A program made the position numbers and the translations under genes. The notes under the pieces are model-generated. The model did not search any database. It was not told where the DNA came from and was given only the letters and a program-made list of their open reading frames with translations. A stretch of 64,000 nt of DNA from assembly GCA_011045995.1 (NCBI GenBank), contig DSBQ01000050.1, positions 1 through 64,000 on the forward strand. Reading direction: 5' to 3'. Source of the DNA: Methanoculleus sp. GTDB lineage: Archaea; Halobacteriota; Methanomicrobia; Methanomicrobiales; Methanomicrobiaceae. Numbering within the stretch: position 1 is the stretch's first letter; each line of letters starts with the position of its first letter. Shown in pieces: positions 1 through 8,352 of the stretch.

Positions 1-912
1 GATGTGACCTATAACCCCGCCACCGAGATGATGGTGACGACAGGCGCTTCCGAAGCGCTCGATGTCGCCATACGGGCCGTGACCGATCCCGGCGACGAGA
101 TCCTCATCGGCGACCCGAGTTATGTCAGCTACGGGCCGGGTGTAACGCTCGCCGGCGGAACCCCGGTCTGGGTTCCCTGCCGGGCGGAGGATGAATTCAG
201 GATGACGCCCGAGACCCTGATGGAACGGATTACCCCAAAATCGAAGGCGCTATTGATCAACTTCCCGAACAACCCAACCGGCGGCGTGATGTCCCGCGAT
301 GACTACCGCGCGATTGCCGATATCGTCGTCGACCATGACCTGGTGGTCATATCGGATGAAATATACACGGAGCTCACCTATGACGGCGATATGGCGTCGG
401 CCGCATCAGTCCCCGCTCTTCGGGAGCGAACCATCCTCATCAACGGATTTTCCAAGGCCTACGCAATGACCGGATGGCGCATCGCCTATATCTGCGCACC
501 TCAGGAACTTTGCGATGCCGCCCTCAAAATACACCAGTACGTCATGCTCTCCGCTCCCACGATGTCACAGTATGCCGCCATCGGGGCACTGCGGGGGGGG
601 GACATCGCCCGTGAGGAGATGGTGACCGAGTACCAGATGCGCCGCAACATGTTCGTCAGGGGCTTAAACCGCATCGGCCTCCCCTGCCACATGCCCAAAG
701 GGGCATTCTATGCTTTTCCGTCCATACAGGAAACCGGCATCTCTGATGTCGAGTTTGCCGAGCGGCTGGTCACTGAACAGCACGTCGCGGTGGTGCCCGG
801 CAGCGTTTTCGGCCCGGCGGGTGAAGGACACCTCCGATGTGCCTATGCGGTGTCCCGCGATGACCTCAGGACCGCCGTAGAGCGGATCGGCGAATTCCTG
901 GAGAGCCTCTAG
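1..912 (+). CDS. Class I/II pyridoxal-phosphate aminotransferase (aspartate aminotransferase-like), 5' partial
   Basis: This is the C-terminal three quarters of a fold-type I aminotransferase that moves an amino group between an amino acid and a 2-oxo acid using PLP. The frame is open to the first base, so the true start lies left of the window; about 80 residues are missing compared with the usual 380. Visible landmarks are the NFPNNPTGG loop, SDEIYTELTYDG with the cofactor-contacting Asp and Tyr, and the PLP lysine in FSKAYAMTGWRIAY. The conserved substrate-binding Arg is probably in HLRCAYA near the C-terminus. Substrate cannot be told from sequence. Aspartate is the default, but in this lineage the same family converts cysteate to sulfopyruvate for coenzyme M, and the rest of that pathway lies at 24-26.5 kb. 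A T-tract follows the stop. Confidence 0.93.
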   Translation, partial: DVTYNPATEMMVTTGASEALDVAIRAVTDPGDEILIGDPSYVSYGPGVTLAGGTPVWVPCRAEDEFRMTPETLMERITPKSKALLINFPNNPTGGVMSRDDYRAIADIVVDHDLVVISDEIYTELTYDGDMASAASVPALRERTILINGFSKAYAMTGWRIAYICAPQELCDAALKIHQYVMLSAPTMSQYAAIGALRGGDIAREEMVTEYQMRRNMFVRGLNRIGLPCHMPKGAFYAFPSIQETGISDVEFAERLVTEQHVAVVPGSVFGPAGEGHLRCAYAVSRDDLRTAVERIGEFLESL

Positions 913-1379
913 ATGCAGTGGTCCCGTCTCACTTTTTTTGTTCCCATTCTTAATCCTGATTAAATCGCCAACACCCGCGCTCTATTCAGCCCCGACAGAT
1001 TAAGCGGTATTGGTGGTGTTCATTCCCCCTCTCCCCTTTGTGCTGTCCTTCTCCTTTTGCATCTCCCTCTTCTTCTCCTTCTTCTCCATTTTCTTCTGAC
1101 GAAATGACCAAACAGAGAAAAAGAGAACGGTGGAGGGGGGGAAGAGTGCCAGAGCGCCCCACGCTGCTATGGTTTTCCGTCGGTGGATGCAGGCGAGGGG
1201 CGGAAAGGACCTCCCGCATTCGCGCCTCCGCGTGGACCCGTTCTCATAAAACAACGGGTTCCGGAGAAAATGGTTAAGCCTGATGAACCTGTGTCCATGG
1301 AGGAGGATAGGGAGAAGGGGCCCGGAATGGTCAGGCGGTGGCCGGCCGGCGGCCGCCCCCTGGCATTGGGGAATTGGTG
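913..1379. other. Non-coding region, left part, with a polypyrimidine tract
   Basis: No convincing gene. The short open frames here overlap one another on both strands and have low-complexity translations. Positions 1021-1100 are almost pure C/T on the + strand, followed by a purine-rich stretch at about 1108-1143. A 7-bp hairpin (ACCCGTT at 1236-1242 with AACGGGT at 1253-1259) lies further right. The region leads into the ORB-containing segment. Confidence 0.6.
933..939 (+). terminator. Oligo-T tract after the aminotransferase
   Basis: Seven T residues about 20 bp after the stop codon, without a clear stem, fit an archaeal U-tract terminator. A perfect 6-bp inverted repeat (TTAATC, CT, GATTAA) follows at 950-963 and could be an operator or chance. 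Confidence 0.4.
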
Positions 1380-1417
1380 TACAAAGTACTGTCAGAATAT
1401 ACGTTCATCGCCCGCAA

Positions 1418-1440
1418 ACCCCTTTATTTCCACTGGAGAT
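1418..1440 (-). repeat. ORB-like element, copy 1
   Basis: Read on the minus strand the core is CTCCAGTGGAAATAAAGGGG, which agrees with the published archaeal ORB layout of dyad core plus G-string. It is identical over 23 bp to copy 2 at 1620-1642, while the bases either side differ, so the match is a discrete site and not a longer duplication. Confidence 0.7.
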
Positions 1441-1619
1441 TTCCATTTTTCAAAGGAAAGTCTGTGCGGACAGGTGCGCCCGGTTTTCCCGATGGTGTTA
1501 CGAATTGTCCTATTTCGTATGAATGGATCATGTCGGAAAATCCACTCGGGAACAGGTGAGTTAACCATCCTCCCCAGTTGTCCATGATCGATTAAAATAA
1601 ACACTTCCGGTTTGCTCTG

Positions 1620-1642
1620 ACCCCTTTATTTCCACTGGAGAT
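1620..1642 (-). repeat. ORB-like element, copy 2
   Basis: Identical over 23 bp to the element at 1418-1440 and in the same orientation (G-string toward lower coordinates). It lies about 90 bp before purA, so a role in purA transcription is the main alternative. Confidence 0.7.
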
Positions 1643-1729
1643 CCGGCGCAGAGACGGTAGTTCTCTCCCGTGGCATATCACATTGTAAGATTTATCATCC
1701 CCCTTTTCCTATCTCTAAATGATTGAAGA

Positions 1730-2731
1730 ATGAGCTGCACTATCATAGTCGGTGGATTTTTTGGGGATGAGGGAAAGGGCAAGATCGTCGCCCATGTTGC
1801 CCATAAAGATAAGCCCACAATAATATCACGCGGGGGTGTCGGACCAAATGCCGGCCACACCGTTCAGGTCGGGGAGAAGGAATACGGCGTCAGGATGATC
1901 CCCTCCGGGTTTGTCTACCCGGGTGCACGCCTTTTTATCGGCACCGGGGTCCTGGTCAACCCTGACGTGCTGAAGCAGGAGATCGAATATGTCGGCGTAG
2001 AGGGTCGTATCTTCGTTGACAAGCGCTGCTCGGTAATCGAGCCCAAACATATCGAACTGGACAAGGCGGACGCCTATCTCTCCAAGAAGATAGGGACCAC
2101 CGGGACCGGGTGCGGACCTGCGAATGTCGACCGGGTGCAGCGGATCGCACAGCAGGCAAAGGACAATTCCTACCTTGCACCGTATACCATCGATGTTCCG
2201 CTCGAGATAAACCAGGCACTCGACCGCGGGGAGAATGTGATCCTGGAAGGAACACAGGGCTTTGGGATTTCGCTGTACTTCGGTACCTACCCCTTCGTCA
2301 CTTCCAAGGATACCTCGGCATCACAGATCGCCGCCGACAACGGCGTCGGGCCCACCCGCATCGATGATGTGATCGTGGTCTTCAAGGCATACCCGACCCG
2401 GGTCGGGGAGGGTCCCTTCGGGACCGAGATGTCCAGGGAGGAGTCGCACGCCCTTGGCATCGAGGAGTTTGGAACCGTCACACACCGTGAACGCCGGATT
2501 GGCTGCTGGGATGGCGAGATGGCGCGCTATTCTGCGATGATCAACGGGTGCACCATCGCAGCGATCACCGGTATCGACAACGTCGACGAGGCGTGCTTCG
2601 GGGCAACCGGGTACGATCAGCTCACAGAGAAGGCAAAGGAGTTCCTCCGCAAGGCAGAGGAAGATATAGGGGTCCCGATCAAACTAATCTCCACCGGGCC
2701 CGAGATGTCGCAGATCATCGACCTGAGGTAA
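1730..2731 (+). CDS. purA: Adenylosuccinate synthetase
   Basis: The enzyme joins IMP and aspartate using GTP to give adenylosuccinate, the first committed step to AMP, in the cytosol. The N-terminus shows the diagnostic glycine-rich GTP/IMP loop GDEGKGK (residues 12-18) with the catalytic Asp13, followed by [16 protein letters not shown] and EGTQGFG complete the active site pattern. At 333 residues it is the short form typical of methanogens, about 100 residues shorter than bacterial PurA. The ATG at 1730 places the P-loop at the usual distance from the N-terminus. The next gene follows after 4 bp, so the two are probably co-transcribed. The upstream region holds the ORB-like repeats. Confidence 0.96.
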   Translation: MSCTIIVGGFFGDEGKGKIVAHVAHKDKPTIISRGGVGPNAGHTVQVGEKEYGVRMIPSGFVYPGARLFIGTGVLVNPDVLKQEIEYVGVEGRIFVDKRCSVIEPKHIELDKADAYLSKKIGTTGTGCGPANVDRVQRIAQQAKDNSYLAPYTIDVPLEINQALDRGENVILEGTQGFGISLYFGTYPFVTSKDTSASQIAADNGVGPTRIDDVIVVFKAYPTRVGEGPFGTEMSREESHALGIEEFGTVTHRERRIGCWDGEMARYSAMINGCTIAAITGIDNVDEACFGATGYDQLTEKAKEFLRKAEEDIGVPIKLISTGPEMSQIIDLR

Positions 2732-2735
2732 GACG

Positions 2736-2945
2736 ATGCGGATATCGACGATAAAGATCCTCTGCTGTCCGGTCTGTCATGGCAGGCTCACCCTTTCGGT
2801 GACCGAAACGACAGTGCTCGAAGACGGCGAGGAGGATATCGTCGGGGGGACACTAACCTGCACTGCCTGCAGGGTCGATTACCCCGTGCGGGAAGGTATT
2901 CCCGAAATGATCCCGCCGGGCGCGGCGTGTAGTGAAGATAAATGA
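2736..2945 (+). CDS. Trm112-family zinc-ribbon protein
   Basis: A 69-residue protein with CCPVCHG near residues 10-16 and CTACRVDYPVREGIPEMI near the C-terminus, the signature of Trm112/UPF0434 proteins. In archaea and eukaryotes Trm112 is a small partner that binds and activates SAM-dependent methyltransferases acting on tRNA, rRNA and release factor. Two CxxC pairs could hold zinc, although archaeal relatives vary in this. Its methyltransferase partners are not adjacent. It sits between purA and a membrane-protein gene in a short run of co-directional genes. Confidence 0.85.
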   Translation: MRISTIKILCCPVCHGRLTLSVTETTVLEDGEEDIVGGTLTCTACRVDYPVREGIPEMIPPGAACSEDK

Positions 2946-2958
2946 GGAGGAGATGAGA

Positions 2959-3498
2959 ATGGGAGAACCGTGTACAATACACCTGAACAACCGCCACATA
3001 AACTCTGTTGAAGTTCCGAAAATTACCCGTGTCGCTGCGGGTGAGAATCTGTATATCAAGTTCATCAACCACGGGGCCCCCACGCATCTCACCCTTCGTG
3101 CCCTCAACGGGAACAACTACACGGACTTTTTCCATGCAAATATCTATGTGCCGGATTTCCAGAAGATCAAGATCCCAATCAAGGAATTCGCTCCTGAGGG
3201 CTCCTTCGTTATCCAGGTGATCGTCGGCTACGGCATGCATGCGGAGGACTGCACCATCGATGTGATCCGTCCCTCCGCACCGGAGGAGTTTTCGGCATCT
3301 CCCGACCTTCCTGACCTTGACCGGCCCGATCGTGACCGCACGGTGCCGGTGATGCAGCTTCTCCCCCTGGTGCTGACAATGGCCCTTTCGCTCTTTTTGT
3401 ATGCTCTCTGGCTCTCCACCGAAACGGCCATCTACAACTACGTCGCCTATGTCCTCATGATCCTCGGGGTCACCGCTGCATGGTCGTCCAGGCGCTAG
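2959..3498 (+). CDS. Conserved hypothetical protein with two C-terminal membrane helices
   Basis: I do not recognise the family with confidence. The start is placed at ATG 2959 because GGAGG at 2946-2950 gives an 8-nt spacing; ATG 2953 and GTG 2932 are alternatives. The first 120 or so residues are soluble and beta-rich in appearance, beginning with TIHLNN and ending in a FVIQVIVGYGMHAEDC stretch. A D/R-rich linker (PDLPDLDRPDRDR) follows, then two hydrophobic segments near residues 135-155 and 157-173 with a basic end. This suggests a domain held at the membrane by a C-terminal hairpin. The stop overlaps the start of cbiB by 19 bp, implying co-transcription and perhaps translational coupling. 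Confidence 0.7.
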   Translation: MGEPCTIHLNNRHINSVEVPKITRVAAGENLYIKFINHGAPTHLTLRALNGNNYTDFFHANIYVPDFQKIKIPIKEFAPEGSFVIQVIVGYGMHAEDCTIDVIRPSAPEEFSASPDLPDLDRPDRDRTVPVMQLLPLVLTMALSLFLYALWLSTETAIYNYVAYVLMILGVTAAWSSRR

Positions 3499-4409
3499 TC
3501 CTCTGGCTGGCGCTTGGGGTCGATCGTCTCTTCTCCGACCCACCGAACCGGTGGCATCCCGTCGCATGGCTCGGGCGCTGGATCGGCTGGTGGGGCCGTC
3601 CCGCCGTCTGGCCGCCTGCCGTCCAGCGGGCGGCAGGGGCGGTAATGGGCGGGTTCACCGCCGTTCTGTTCACGTTTCCATTCTGGTTCTTCCAGACATA
3701 TGCTCCGGTGGTCTTTTTCATCATCGCAGGCCCGTTTGCCCTGAAACTCTGCCTTGCGTGGCGCTGTCTTGAGGAACATGTCACGGCAGTCGAAGAGGCG
3801 CTTGCCGCCGGGGGCGGCAGGGAAGAGGTAGGAATGCTGGTATCCCGCGAGACCGCCACCCTAACTGGCGAAGAAGTGCTCTCGGCGGCGTATGAGTCAA
3901 TGACCGAGAACCTCACCGACTCGATCATCGCCCCGGTTCTCTTCTTCACCGTCTTCGGGCTCGGCGGGGCGGCCTGTTACCGGGCCGTCAACACGATGGA
4001 TGCGATGCTCGGGTACCGGGACGAGCGTGCCCGGCTGGGATGGTTCGCCGCCAGAGCCGATGATGTCCTCTCCTTTCTTCCGGCACGGTTTGCCGGGCTC
4101 TGCCTGCTGGTATGGTTCGCCGGTCAGGGCCGGGCGGGGGCGGCGCTGCGCATCTTCCGCCGCGACCGGAAGAAGCGGCCCGGGTTCAACGGCGGCGTAA
4201 CGATGTCGCTCATCGCCGGTGGTGTAGGTGTGTGTCTTGAGAAGAAGGGGGTCTATGCCATCGGCGATGCAGACCGCCCCCTCGCGGAGGCGGGAGAGGA
4301 GATCGTCCGGACGCTCCGCGGGGCAACGCTGATCGGGGCGGTGATCTGCACCATTCTCATCATGGGTAGTGCCCTTATTGCCGGGGAGTTGGTACCCCTC
4401 CTTCCCTGA
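3480..4409 (+). CDS. cbiB: Adenosylcobinamide-phosphate synthase CbiB/CobD
   Basis: This integral membrane enzyme attaches the aminopropanol arm to adenosylcobyric acid in cobalamin synthesis. The N-terminus VDRLFSDPPNRWHPVAWLGR is the family hallmark, and further family blocks are SMTENLTDSIIAPVLF, YRAVNTMDAMLGYRDER and NGGVTMSLIAGGVGV. Several membrane segments are visible (about residues 45-80, 150-168, 200-215 and a C-terminal one). The length of 309 matches the family. It begins inside the preceding gene. Methanogens need corrinoids for the Mtr methyltransferase, and this window also holds corrinoid-uptake and cobalt-transport loci, but no other corrin-ring gene is adjacent. Confidence 0.95.
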   Translation: MVVQALVLWLALGVDRLFSDPPNRWHPVAWLGRWIGWWGRPAVWPPAVQRAAGAVMGGFTAVLFTFPFWFFQTYAPVVFFIIAGPFALKLCLAWRCLEEHVTAVEEALAAGGGREEVGMLVSRETATLTGEEVLSAAYESMTENLTDSIIAPVLFFTVFGLGGAACYRAVNTMDAMLGYRDERARLGWFAARADDVLSFLPARFAGLCLLVWFAGQGRAGAALRIFRRDRKKRPGFNGGVTMSLIAGGVGVCLEKKGVYAIGDADRPLAEAGEEIVRTLRGATLIGAVICTILIMGSALIAGELVPLLP

Positions 4410-4439
4410 CGGTCCGCCCGGGATGATGGTTCCCTCTTC

Positions 4440-4447
4440 TTTATAAG
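4440..4447 (+). promoter_or_regulatory. TATA box of pdxS
   Basis: TTTATAAG lies 26-33 bp before the pdxS ATG at 4473, the distance expected from an archaeal TATA box to the transcription start. The mRNA is therefore predicted to be leaderless or nearly so. Confidence 0.65.
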
Positions 4448-4472
4448 CTATCATGGACAACGCATAGTCGCA

Positions 4473-5369
4473 ATGAAACTGGAAGAGCTCAGGTTCGGGA
4501 CCGAACTTATCAAGAGAGGTTTTGCCTCGATGCAGAAGGGCGGCGTCATCATGGATGTCGTGGACGCCGAACAGGCCGTCATCGCCGAGGAGGCGGGCGC
4601 TGTCGCGGTCATGGCACTGGAACGGGTGCCCTCAGATATCAGGAAAGCGGGCGGTGTCGCCCGGATGGCCGACCCGTCAAAGGTCGCCGGGATCATCGAT
4701 GCGGTCTCCATTCCGGTCATGGGCAAAGTCCGCATCGGCCACTTTGTCGAGGCGCAGGTTCTGGAGTCGCTCGGCGTCGACATGATCGACGAATCGGAGG
4801 TGCTCACTCCGGCAGACGAAGAATACCATATCAATAAAAAGGCGTTTACCGTCCCCTTCGTCTGCGGTGCACGCAACCTCGGCGAGGCATGCCGCCGTAT
4901 CAATGAGGGCGCGGCGATGATCAGGACGAAAGGCGAGGCCGGCACCGGCAACGTCGTCGAGGCAGTCCGCCACATGCGGGCGATCACCTCGGGCATCCAC
5001 GAGCTCCAGGGCATGGATGACATGGAACTCACCGCCCGTGCCCGTGTTCTTGAGGCACCGTTCGAAATACTTGCCGAGTGCCGTGACCTCGGCCGTCTTC
5101 CGGTGGTCAACTTCTCCGCAGGGGGTATTGCCACCCCCTGCGATGCTGCACTGATGATGCAGCTCGGGTGCGACGGCGTCTTCGTCGGTTCCGGTATCTT
5201 CAAATCCGAGGATCCCAGGCGCATGGCGGTTGCTATTGTCGAGGCCGTCAACCACTTCGATGATGCGTCCGTTCTCGCGGAGATCTCAAAGGGACTCGGC
5301 GAGGCGATGCCCGGGCTCGATATTCACACCCTCCCCGAGCATGAGGTGCTCCGGTTCCGTGGGAATTAG
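4473..5369 (+). CDS. pdxS: Pyridoxal 5'-phosphate synthase, synthase subunit PdxS
   Basis: PdxS builds PLP from ribose 5-phosphate, glyceraldehyde 3-phosphate and ammonia supplied by PdxT, in a dodecameric complex. The sequence is a full-length TIM-barrel PdxS: Asp28 in [10 protein letters not shown], the Schiff-base lysine Lys85 in MGKVRIGH, the second lysine Lys153 in [14 protein letters not shown], and the phosphate-binding [10 protein letters not shown] and GVFVGSGIF blocks are all present. A TATA box 26-33 bp upstream supports the ATG at 4473. The end overlaps pdxT by 11 bp, so both subunits are made from one message. Confidence 0.98.
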   Translation: MKLEELRFGTELIKRGFASMQKGGVIMDVVDAEQAVIAEEAGAVAVMALERVPSDIRKAGGVARMADPSKVAGIIDAVSIPVMGKVRIGHFVEAQVLESLGVDMIDESEVLTPADEEYHINKKAFTVPFVCGARNLGEACRRINEGAAMIRTKGEAGTGNVVEAVRHMRAITSGIHELQGMDDMELTARARVLEAPFEILAECRDLGRLPVVNFSAGGIATPCDAALMMQLGCDGVFVGSGIFKSEDPRRMAVAIVEAVNHFDDASVLAEISKGLGEAMPGLDIHTLPEHEVLRFRGN

Positions 5370-5940
5370 GATCGGCGTCCTGGCACTCCAGGGCAACGTG
5401 AGTGAACACATCCGGGCTTTCGAGAGGGCGCTTGATGCCCTCTCCCTCAAGGGGGAGGTCATTCCCCTGCGCAACGCAGAGGATATCCCGCGATGCGACG
5501 CGATCGCGATTCCCGGCGGGGAGTCAACGACCATCAGCCGCCTGATATCCAAGAACCGGATGCGGGAGCCCCTCAAATCCTTCCACGGGGGTATCTTTGC
5601 GACCTGTGCCGGCATGGTCCTCGTTGCATCGGAGGTGGACGACTCACGGGTTGAACCGCTGGGCCTCATGGACATCACCGTCGCCCGCAACGCCTTCGGA
5701 CGGCAGCGTGACTCCTGCGAGATGCCCATCGTCCTCGAAGGTGACCGTGAACCCTTCCCCGGATATTTCATCCGGGCGCCGGTGGTGGAATCCGTCGGCC
5801 CCGCGGCGACGGTCATCTGCCGGGCAGACCACGTGGTCGGGGCCGTTCAGGGTAAGCACATGGCGCTCTCCTTTCACCCCGAGCTTGGTGGCGACCTGCG
5901 CCTGCATATCCGGTTCCTGAGAAATCTCATTGAAGCGTAA
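5359..5940 (+). CDS. pdxT: Pyridoxal 5'-phosphate synthase, glutaminase subunit PdxT
   Basis: PdxT hydrolyses glutamine and channels the ammonia to PdxS. The class I glutaminase triad is visible: nucleophile Cys83 in FATCAGM, with His173 and Glu175 in SFHPEL. The family N-terminus [12 protein letters not shown] and the oxyanion IPGGEST motif are present. The start is taken as GTG 5359, inside the end of pdxS, because it puts IGVLALQG at the usual N-terminal position; the open frame further upstream reads PdxS out of frame. The resulting 193 residues equal the family's usual length. A hairpin terminator follows the stop. Confidence 0.96.
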   Translation: MGIRIGVLALQGNVSEHIRAFERALDALSLKGEVIPLRNAEDIPRCDAIAIPGGESTTISRLISKNRMREPLKSFHGGIFATCAGMVLVASEVDDSRVEPLGLMDITVARNAFGRQRDSCEMPIVLEGDREPFPGYFIRAPVVESVGPAATVICRADHVVGAVQGKHMALSFHPELGGDLRLHIRFLRNLIEA

Positions 5941-5957
5941 CTTCCAGATACGTTGAT

Positions 5958-5987
5958 GACGGGAGAGATGCACCCGTCTTTTTTTTT
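5958..5987 (+). terminator. Hairpin plus oligo-T terminator after pdxT
   Basis: GACGGG (5958-5963) pairs perfectly with CCCGTC (5973-5978) across a 9-nt loop and is followed directly by nine T residues. It lies 18 bp after the pdxT stop, where the facing gene at 6052 also ends. A 13-bp direct repeat (AGAATTGCAGACC at 5991-6003 and 6029-6041) lies just beyond it and has no clear role. Confidence 0.75.
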
Positions 5988-6051
5988 CGTAGAATTGCAG
6001 ACCACAGACTTTTTGCGGTCTTACGGGGAGAATTGCAGACCCCAGTGATTT

Positions 6052-8145
6052 TCACTTTTTCTGGGCAGGGATGTGGAAGGTAAATGAGCCCCCCGGCCCC
6101 CCGGTCTCGATGGTGATGGTGCCACGCATCTGCCGGGTCAGGACATTGATGAGCCGGATACCGAGCGAATCAAGGGCAGTAACATCGAAATCGGGGGGAA
6201 GGCCCACCCCGTCGTCTTTGACGGTCAGGAGGTACTCGCTGCCAATCTCGTGCATGGCGATGGAGATGACGCCGTGTTTCCTGCCCTTGAACCCGTGTTT
6301 AAGGGAATTGGATACCAGTTCGTTGATGATGAGCCCACAGGGAAGGGCGGTGTCGATATCCAGAAGGTCAACGTCGATATCGAACTCCAGTTCAACCTCG
6401 GTCTCGAGGGCATACGAGGAGATGACCTCCTCGGCGAGGATCTTCAGGTACTTGGCGGGGTCAATCTCCGCGAGGTTCTCCGACTGGTAGAGCGACTCAT
6501 GGACGAGTGCCATCGATTTGACGCGGTTCTCCGTCTCCCGGAGACGTTCGAGCATGTCCTTGTCCGCGATCTTGTCCGACTGGAGGGAGACGAGCGAGGA
6601 GATGACCTGCATGTTGTTCTTCACCCGGTGGTGGACCTCTTTGAGGAGCACCTCCTTCTCCTTGAGCGAGGCCCGGAGTTCGTCCTCGCTTTGCTTTCTG
6701 CGGGTGATATCAAGGATGGAGGTGACATACCGGGAGGTCTGGGGAATGGGAGAGGTCGTCACCAAAATGTCCCGGGGTTCTCCCTTCCGGTTTTTGATAC
6801 GCATCTCGTACTCGATCGGGGCACCGGCGCCGAGGGGTTCGCCGCCGAAGGGTACCATACCATCCTGCATTTCGCCCTCCCGGTACAGGAAGTCATTCCA
6901 TCGCATCCGCCCTTCGACCTCGTACTTGGAATACCCGGTCATCCGCTCGAAGCGGGAGTTGACAAGAGAGAGGGTCCCGTCGTGTTCCAGGATCGCTGTT
7001 GCGGCACTGCCCGCCTCAAAGAGGGTCCGGTAGTTCTCCTCAGAGATGATGAGTTCATGCTGCATCTGTCTCGCCTCGGTCACGTCTTCCGCCGAGAAGA
7101 GGACGGAAGCGATAAGCCCGCTGCCTTCACGAAGGGGGGTAAAATGCCCGGCAATGATACGCTCCCCCTTCGGGGTCATCACAGGGTGCTCGAATTCGTC
7201 GCCGATGGTTGAACTCCCGGAGATGATCGCGTTGAACCTGCGGCGCTGCATGTCACGGTACTCACGGGGGACAAAGTTTTCGAACCAGTTCCGGCCAAGG
7301 AGTTCCGCCTCCCTGAACCCGAGAACTTCTGCGCATTTGTTATTGACGAGGCCTATCAGGTGATCGGAGCGGACGACAAAGAGCATCACCCCGGCGGTAT
7401 TGAGATAGGTCTGCGCCCGGATACGTTCCTGTTCGCGTTCTTTTTCCGCAATTTTTCTGTCCGTGATGTCCGTTGCGGTAAGCACGAAGGTGGACCCATA
7501 GCCCACACCCACGGAGATAAGAAAGTCCCTCGTTTTCCCGTTGCGGGTCTTGAACTGGGTCTCGACATCAGAGGCAGCCTGAATATCCGCAATGACCGAG
7601 AAAAACCGTTCCATTTCGGTGAAATCCTCCCATATCAGGCCAAGGGAATGGCCTTCGAGTCCTTTTGGGGAGAAGGATACCATTCTGGCAAACCTGTCGT
7701 TAACCTCCTTTATCTCCAGGGTTTTTTTATCAACGAGTAAAATCCCGGCCTGTGAAGTGGAAAATATCGATTCATATCGCCCCTTCTCCTTGGAGAGCTC
7801 TCGCGAGAGGAGGCTGGTGACGGTGCCGGTGCCGACGAGAACGACGGAGTTGACGAATATCAGGTAGGCATCCTCGAGGGTGGGGACAAGCGGATAGTAG
7901 ATGGCGACGAGAAGGAGTCCGACGATGAAGGAGAATGCGATGCCCCGTTCGGGGTAACGGTTCGCGACGAAGATGATGGGAATCAAAAAGAGGTAGGAGG
8001 TGAGATTCGTCGTCCCGATGGAGATGCCAAAATAGATGATGGCTATCGAAATTACGCTGAAAAGGATAATGAGAGCAAACCAGATATCAAAGGTTTTACG
8101 GCGGGAATTGGAGGGTCCGCCCGTATACTCCTTCTTATCCTGCAT
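6052..8145 (-). CDS. Membrane PAS-domain sensor histidine kinase (HisKA_2 type)
   Basis: A 697-residue kinase of the two-component type. Residues about 20-115 hold four or five hydrophobic segments forming an N-terminal membrane module, also found in the sensor at 42694. Three PAS domains follow (about 125-235, 250-370 and 380-480). The HisKA_2 box is EVHHRVKNNMQ with the phosphoacceptor expected at His506, and the ATPase domain has the N-box NELVSNSLKHGF and G-box DDGVGL. Start: the frame opens further upstream at 8292, but ATG 8145 is preferred since an A/T-rich TATA-like stretch (TTTTTATTATTG on the minus strand) lies about 30 bp before it and the membrane module follows directly. It is divergent from another kinase and a response regulator, which are likely partners. 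Confidence 0.9.
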   Translation of the reverse strand: MQDKKEYTGGPSNSRRKTFDIWFALIILFSVISIAIIYFGISIGTTNLTSYLFLIPIIFVANRYPERGIAFSFIVGLLLVAIYYPLVPTLEDAYLIFVNSVVLVGTGTVTSLLSRELSKEKGRYESIFSTSQAGILLVDKKTLEIKEVNDRFARMVSFSPKGLEGHSLGLIWEDFTEMERFFSVIADIQAASDVETQFKTRNGKTRDFLISVGVGYGSTFVLTATDITDRKIAEKEREQERIRAQTYLNTAGVMLFVVRSDHLIGLVNNKCAEVLGFREAELLGRNWFENFVPREYRDMQRRRFNAIISGSSTIGDEFEHPVMTPKGERIIAGHFTPLREGSGLIASVLFSAEDVTEARQMQHELIISEENYRTLFEAGSAATAILEHDGTLSLVNSRFERMTGYSKYEVEGRMRWNDFLYREGEMQDGMVPFGGEPLGAGAPIEYEMRIKNRKGEPRDILVTTSPIPQTSRYVTSILDITRRKQSEDELRASLKEKEVLLKEVHHRVKNNMQVISSLVSLQSDKIADKDMLERLRETENRVKSMALVHESLYQSENLAEIDPAKYLKILAEEVISSYALETEVELEFDIDVDLLDIDTALPCGLIINELVSNSLKHGFKGRKHGVISIAMHEIGSEYLLTVKDDGVGLPPDFDVTALDSLGIRLINVLTRQMRGTITIETGGPGGSFTFHIPAQKK

Positions 8146-8352
8146 ATAACATGATTGGCTTTTCAATAATAAAAACAACACCTCACAGGAGGGAAAAAGC
8201 GAAAATATTCCGATAATATTACGGAAATTGCCTTTTGCATATGGTTTTGCAACGAATACCGTGTGCAATACAATTTCACTATTGCATATCAATTAGACGA
8301 ATTGTTATATAGCAAGACTGTCTATACTCCTCTGACAGGAGCGTACAGCAGA

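Larger units (their letters stand above)
1380..1729. other. Candidate replication origin (two ORB-like boxes)
   Basis: This non-coding segment carries two identical 23-bp elements 202 bp apart in the same orientation, each matching the archaeal origin recognition box bound by Orc1/Cdc6: a TCCA-x-TGGAAA core followed by an A-rich spacer and a G-string. AT-rich stretches lie between and after them (for example 1588-1601) and could be the unwinding element. No orc1/cdc6 gene is in the window, but the left flank is cut off just 1.4 kb away. Genes to the right run mostly away from the element. That this is an active origin is inference. Confidence 0.55.

Noticed and set aside
1449-1480. Sequence near AAAGGAAAGTC resembling the conserved core of RNase P RNA.
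   Set aside because: The other conserved RNase P elements and the long-range stems are not found nearby.
1183-1587. Overlapping short frames in the region containing the ORB repeats.
   Set aside because: No ribosome site, no recognisable domain, and one ORB element falls inside the frame.
6250-7212. A 320-codon + strand frame inside the kinase at 6052.
   Set aside because: The minus strand encodes PAS, HisKA_2 and ATPase domains across the same bases.
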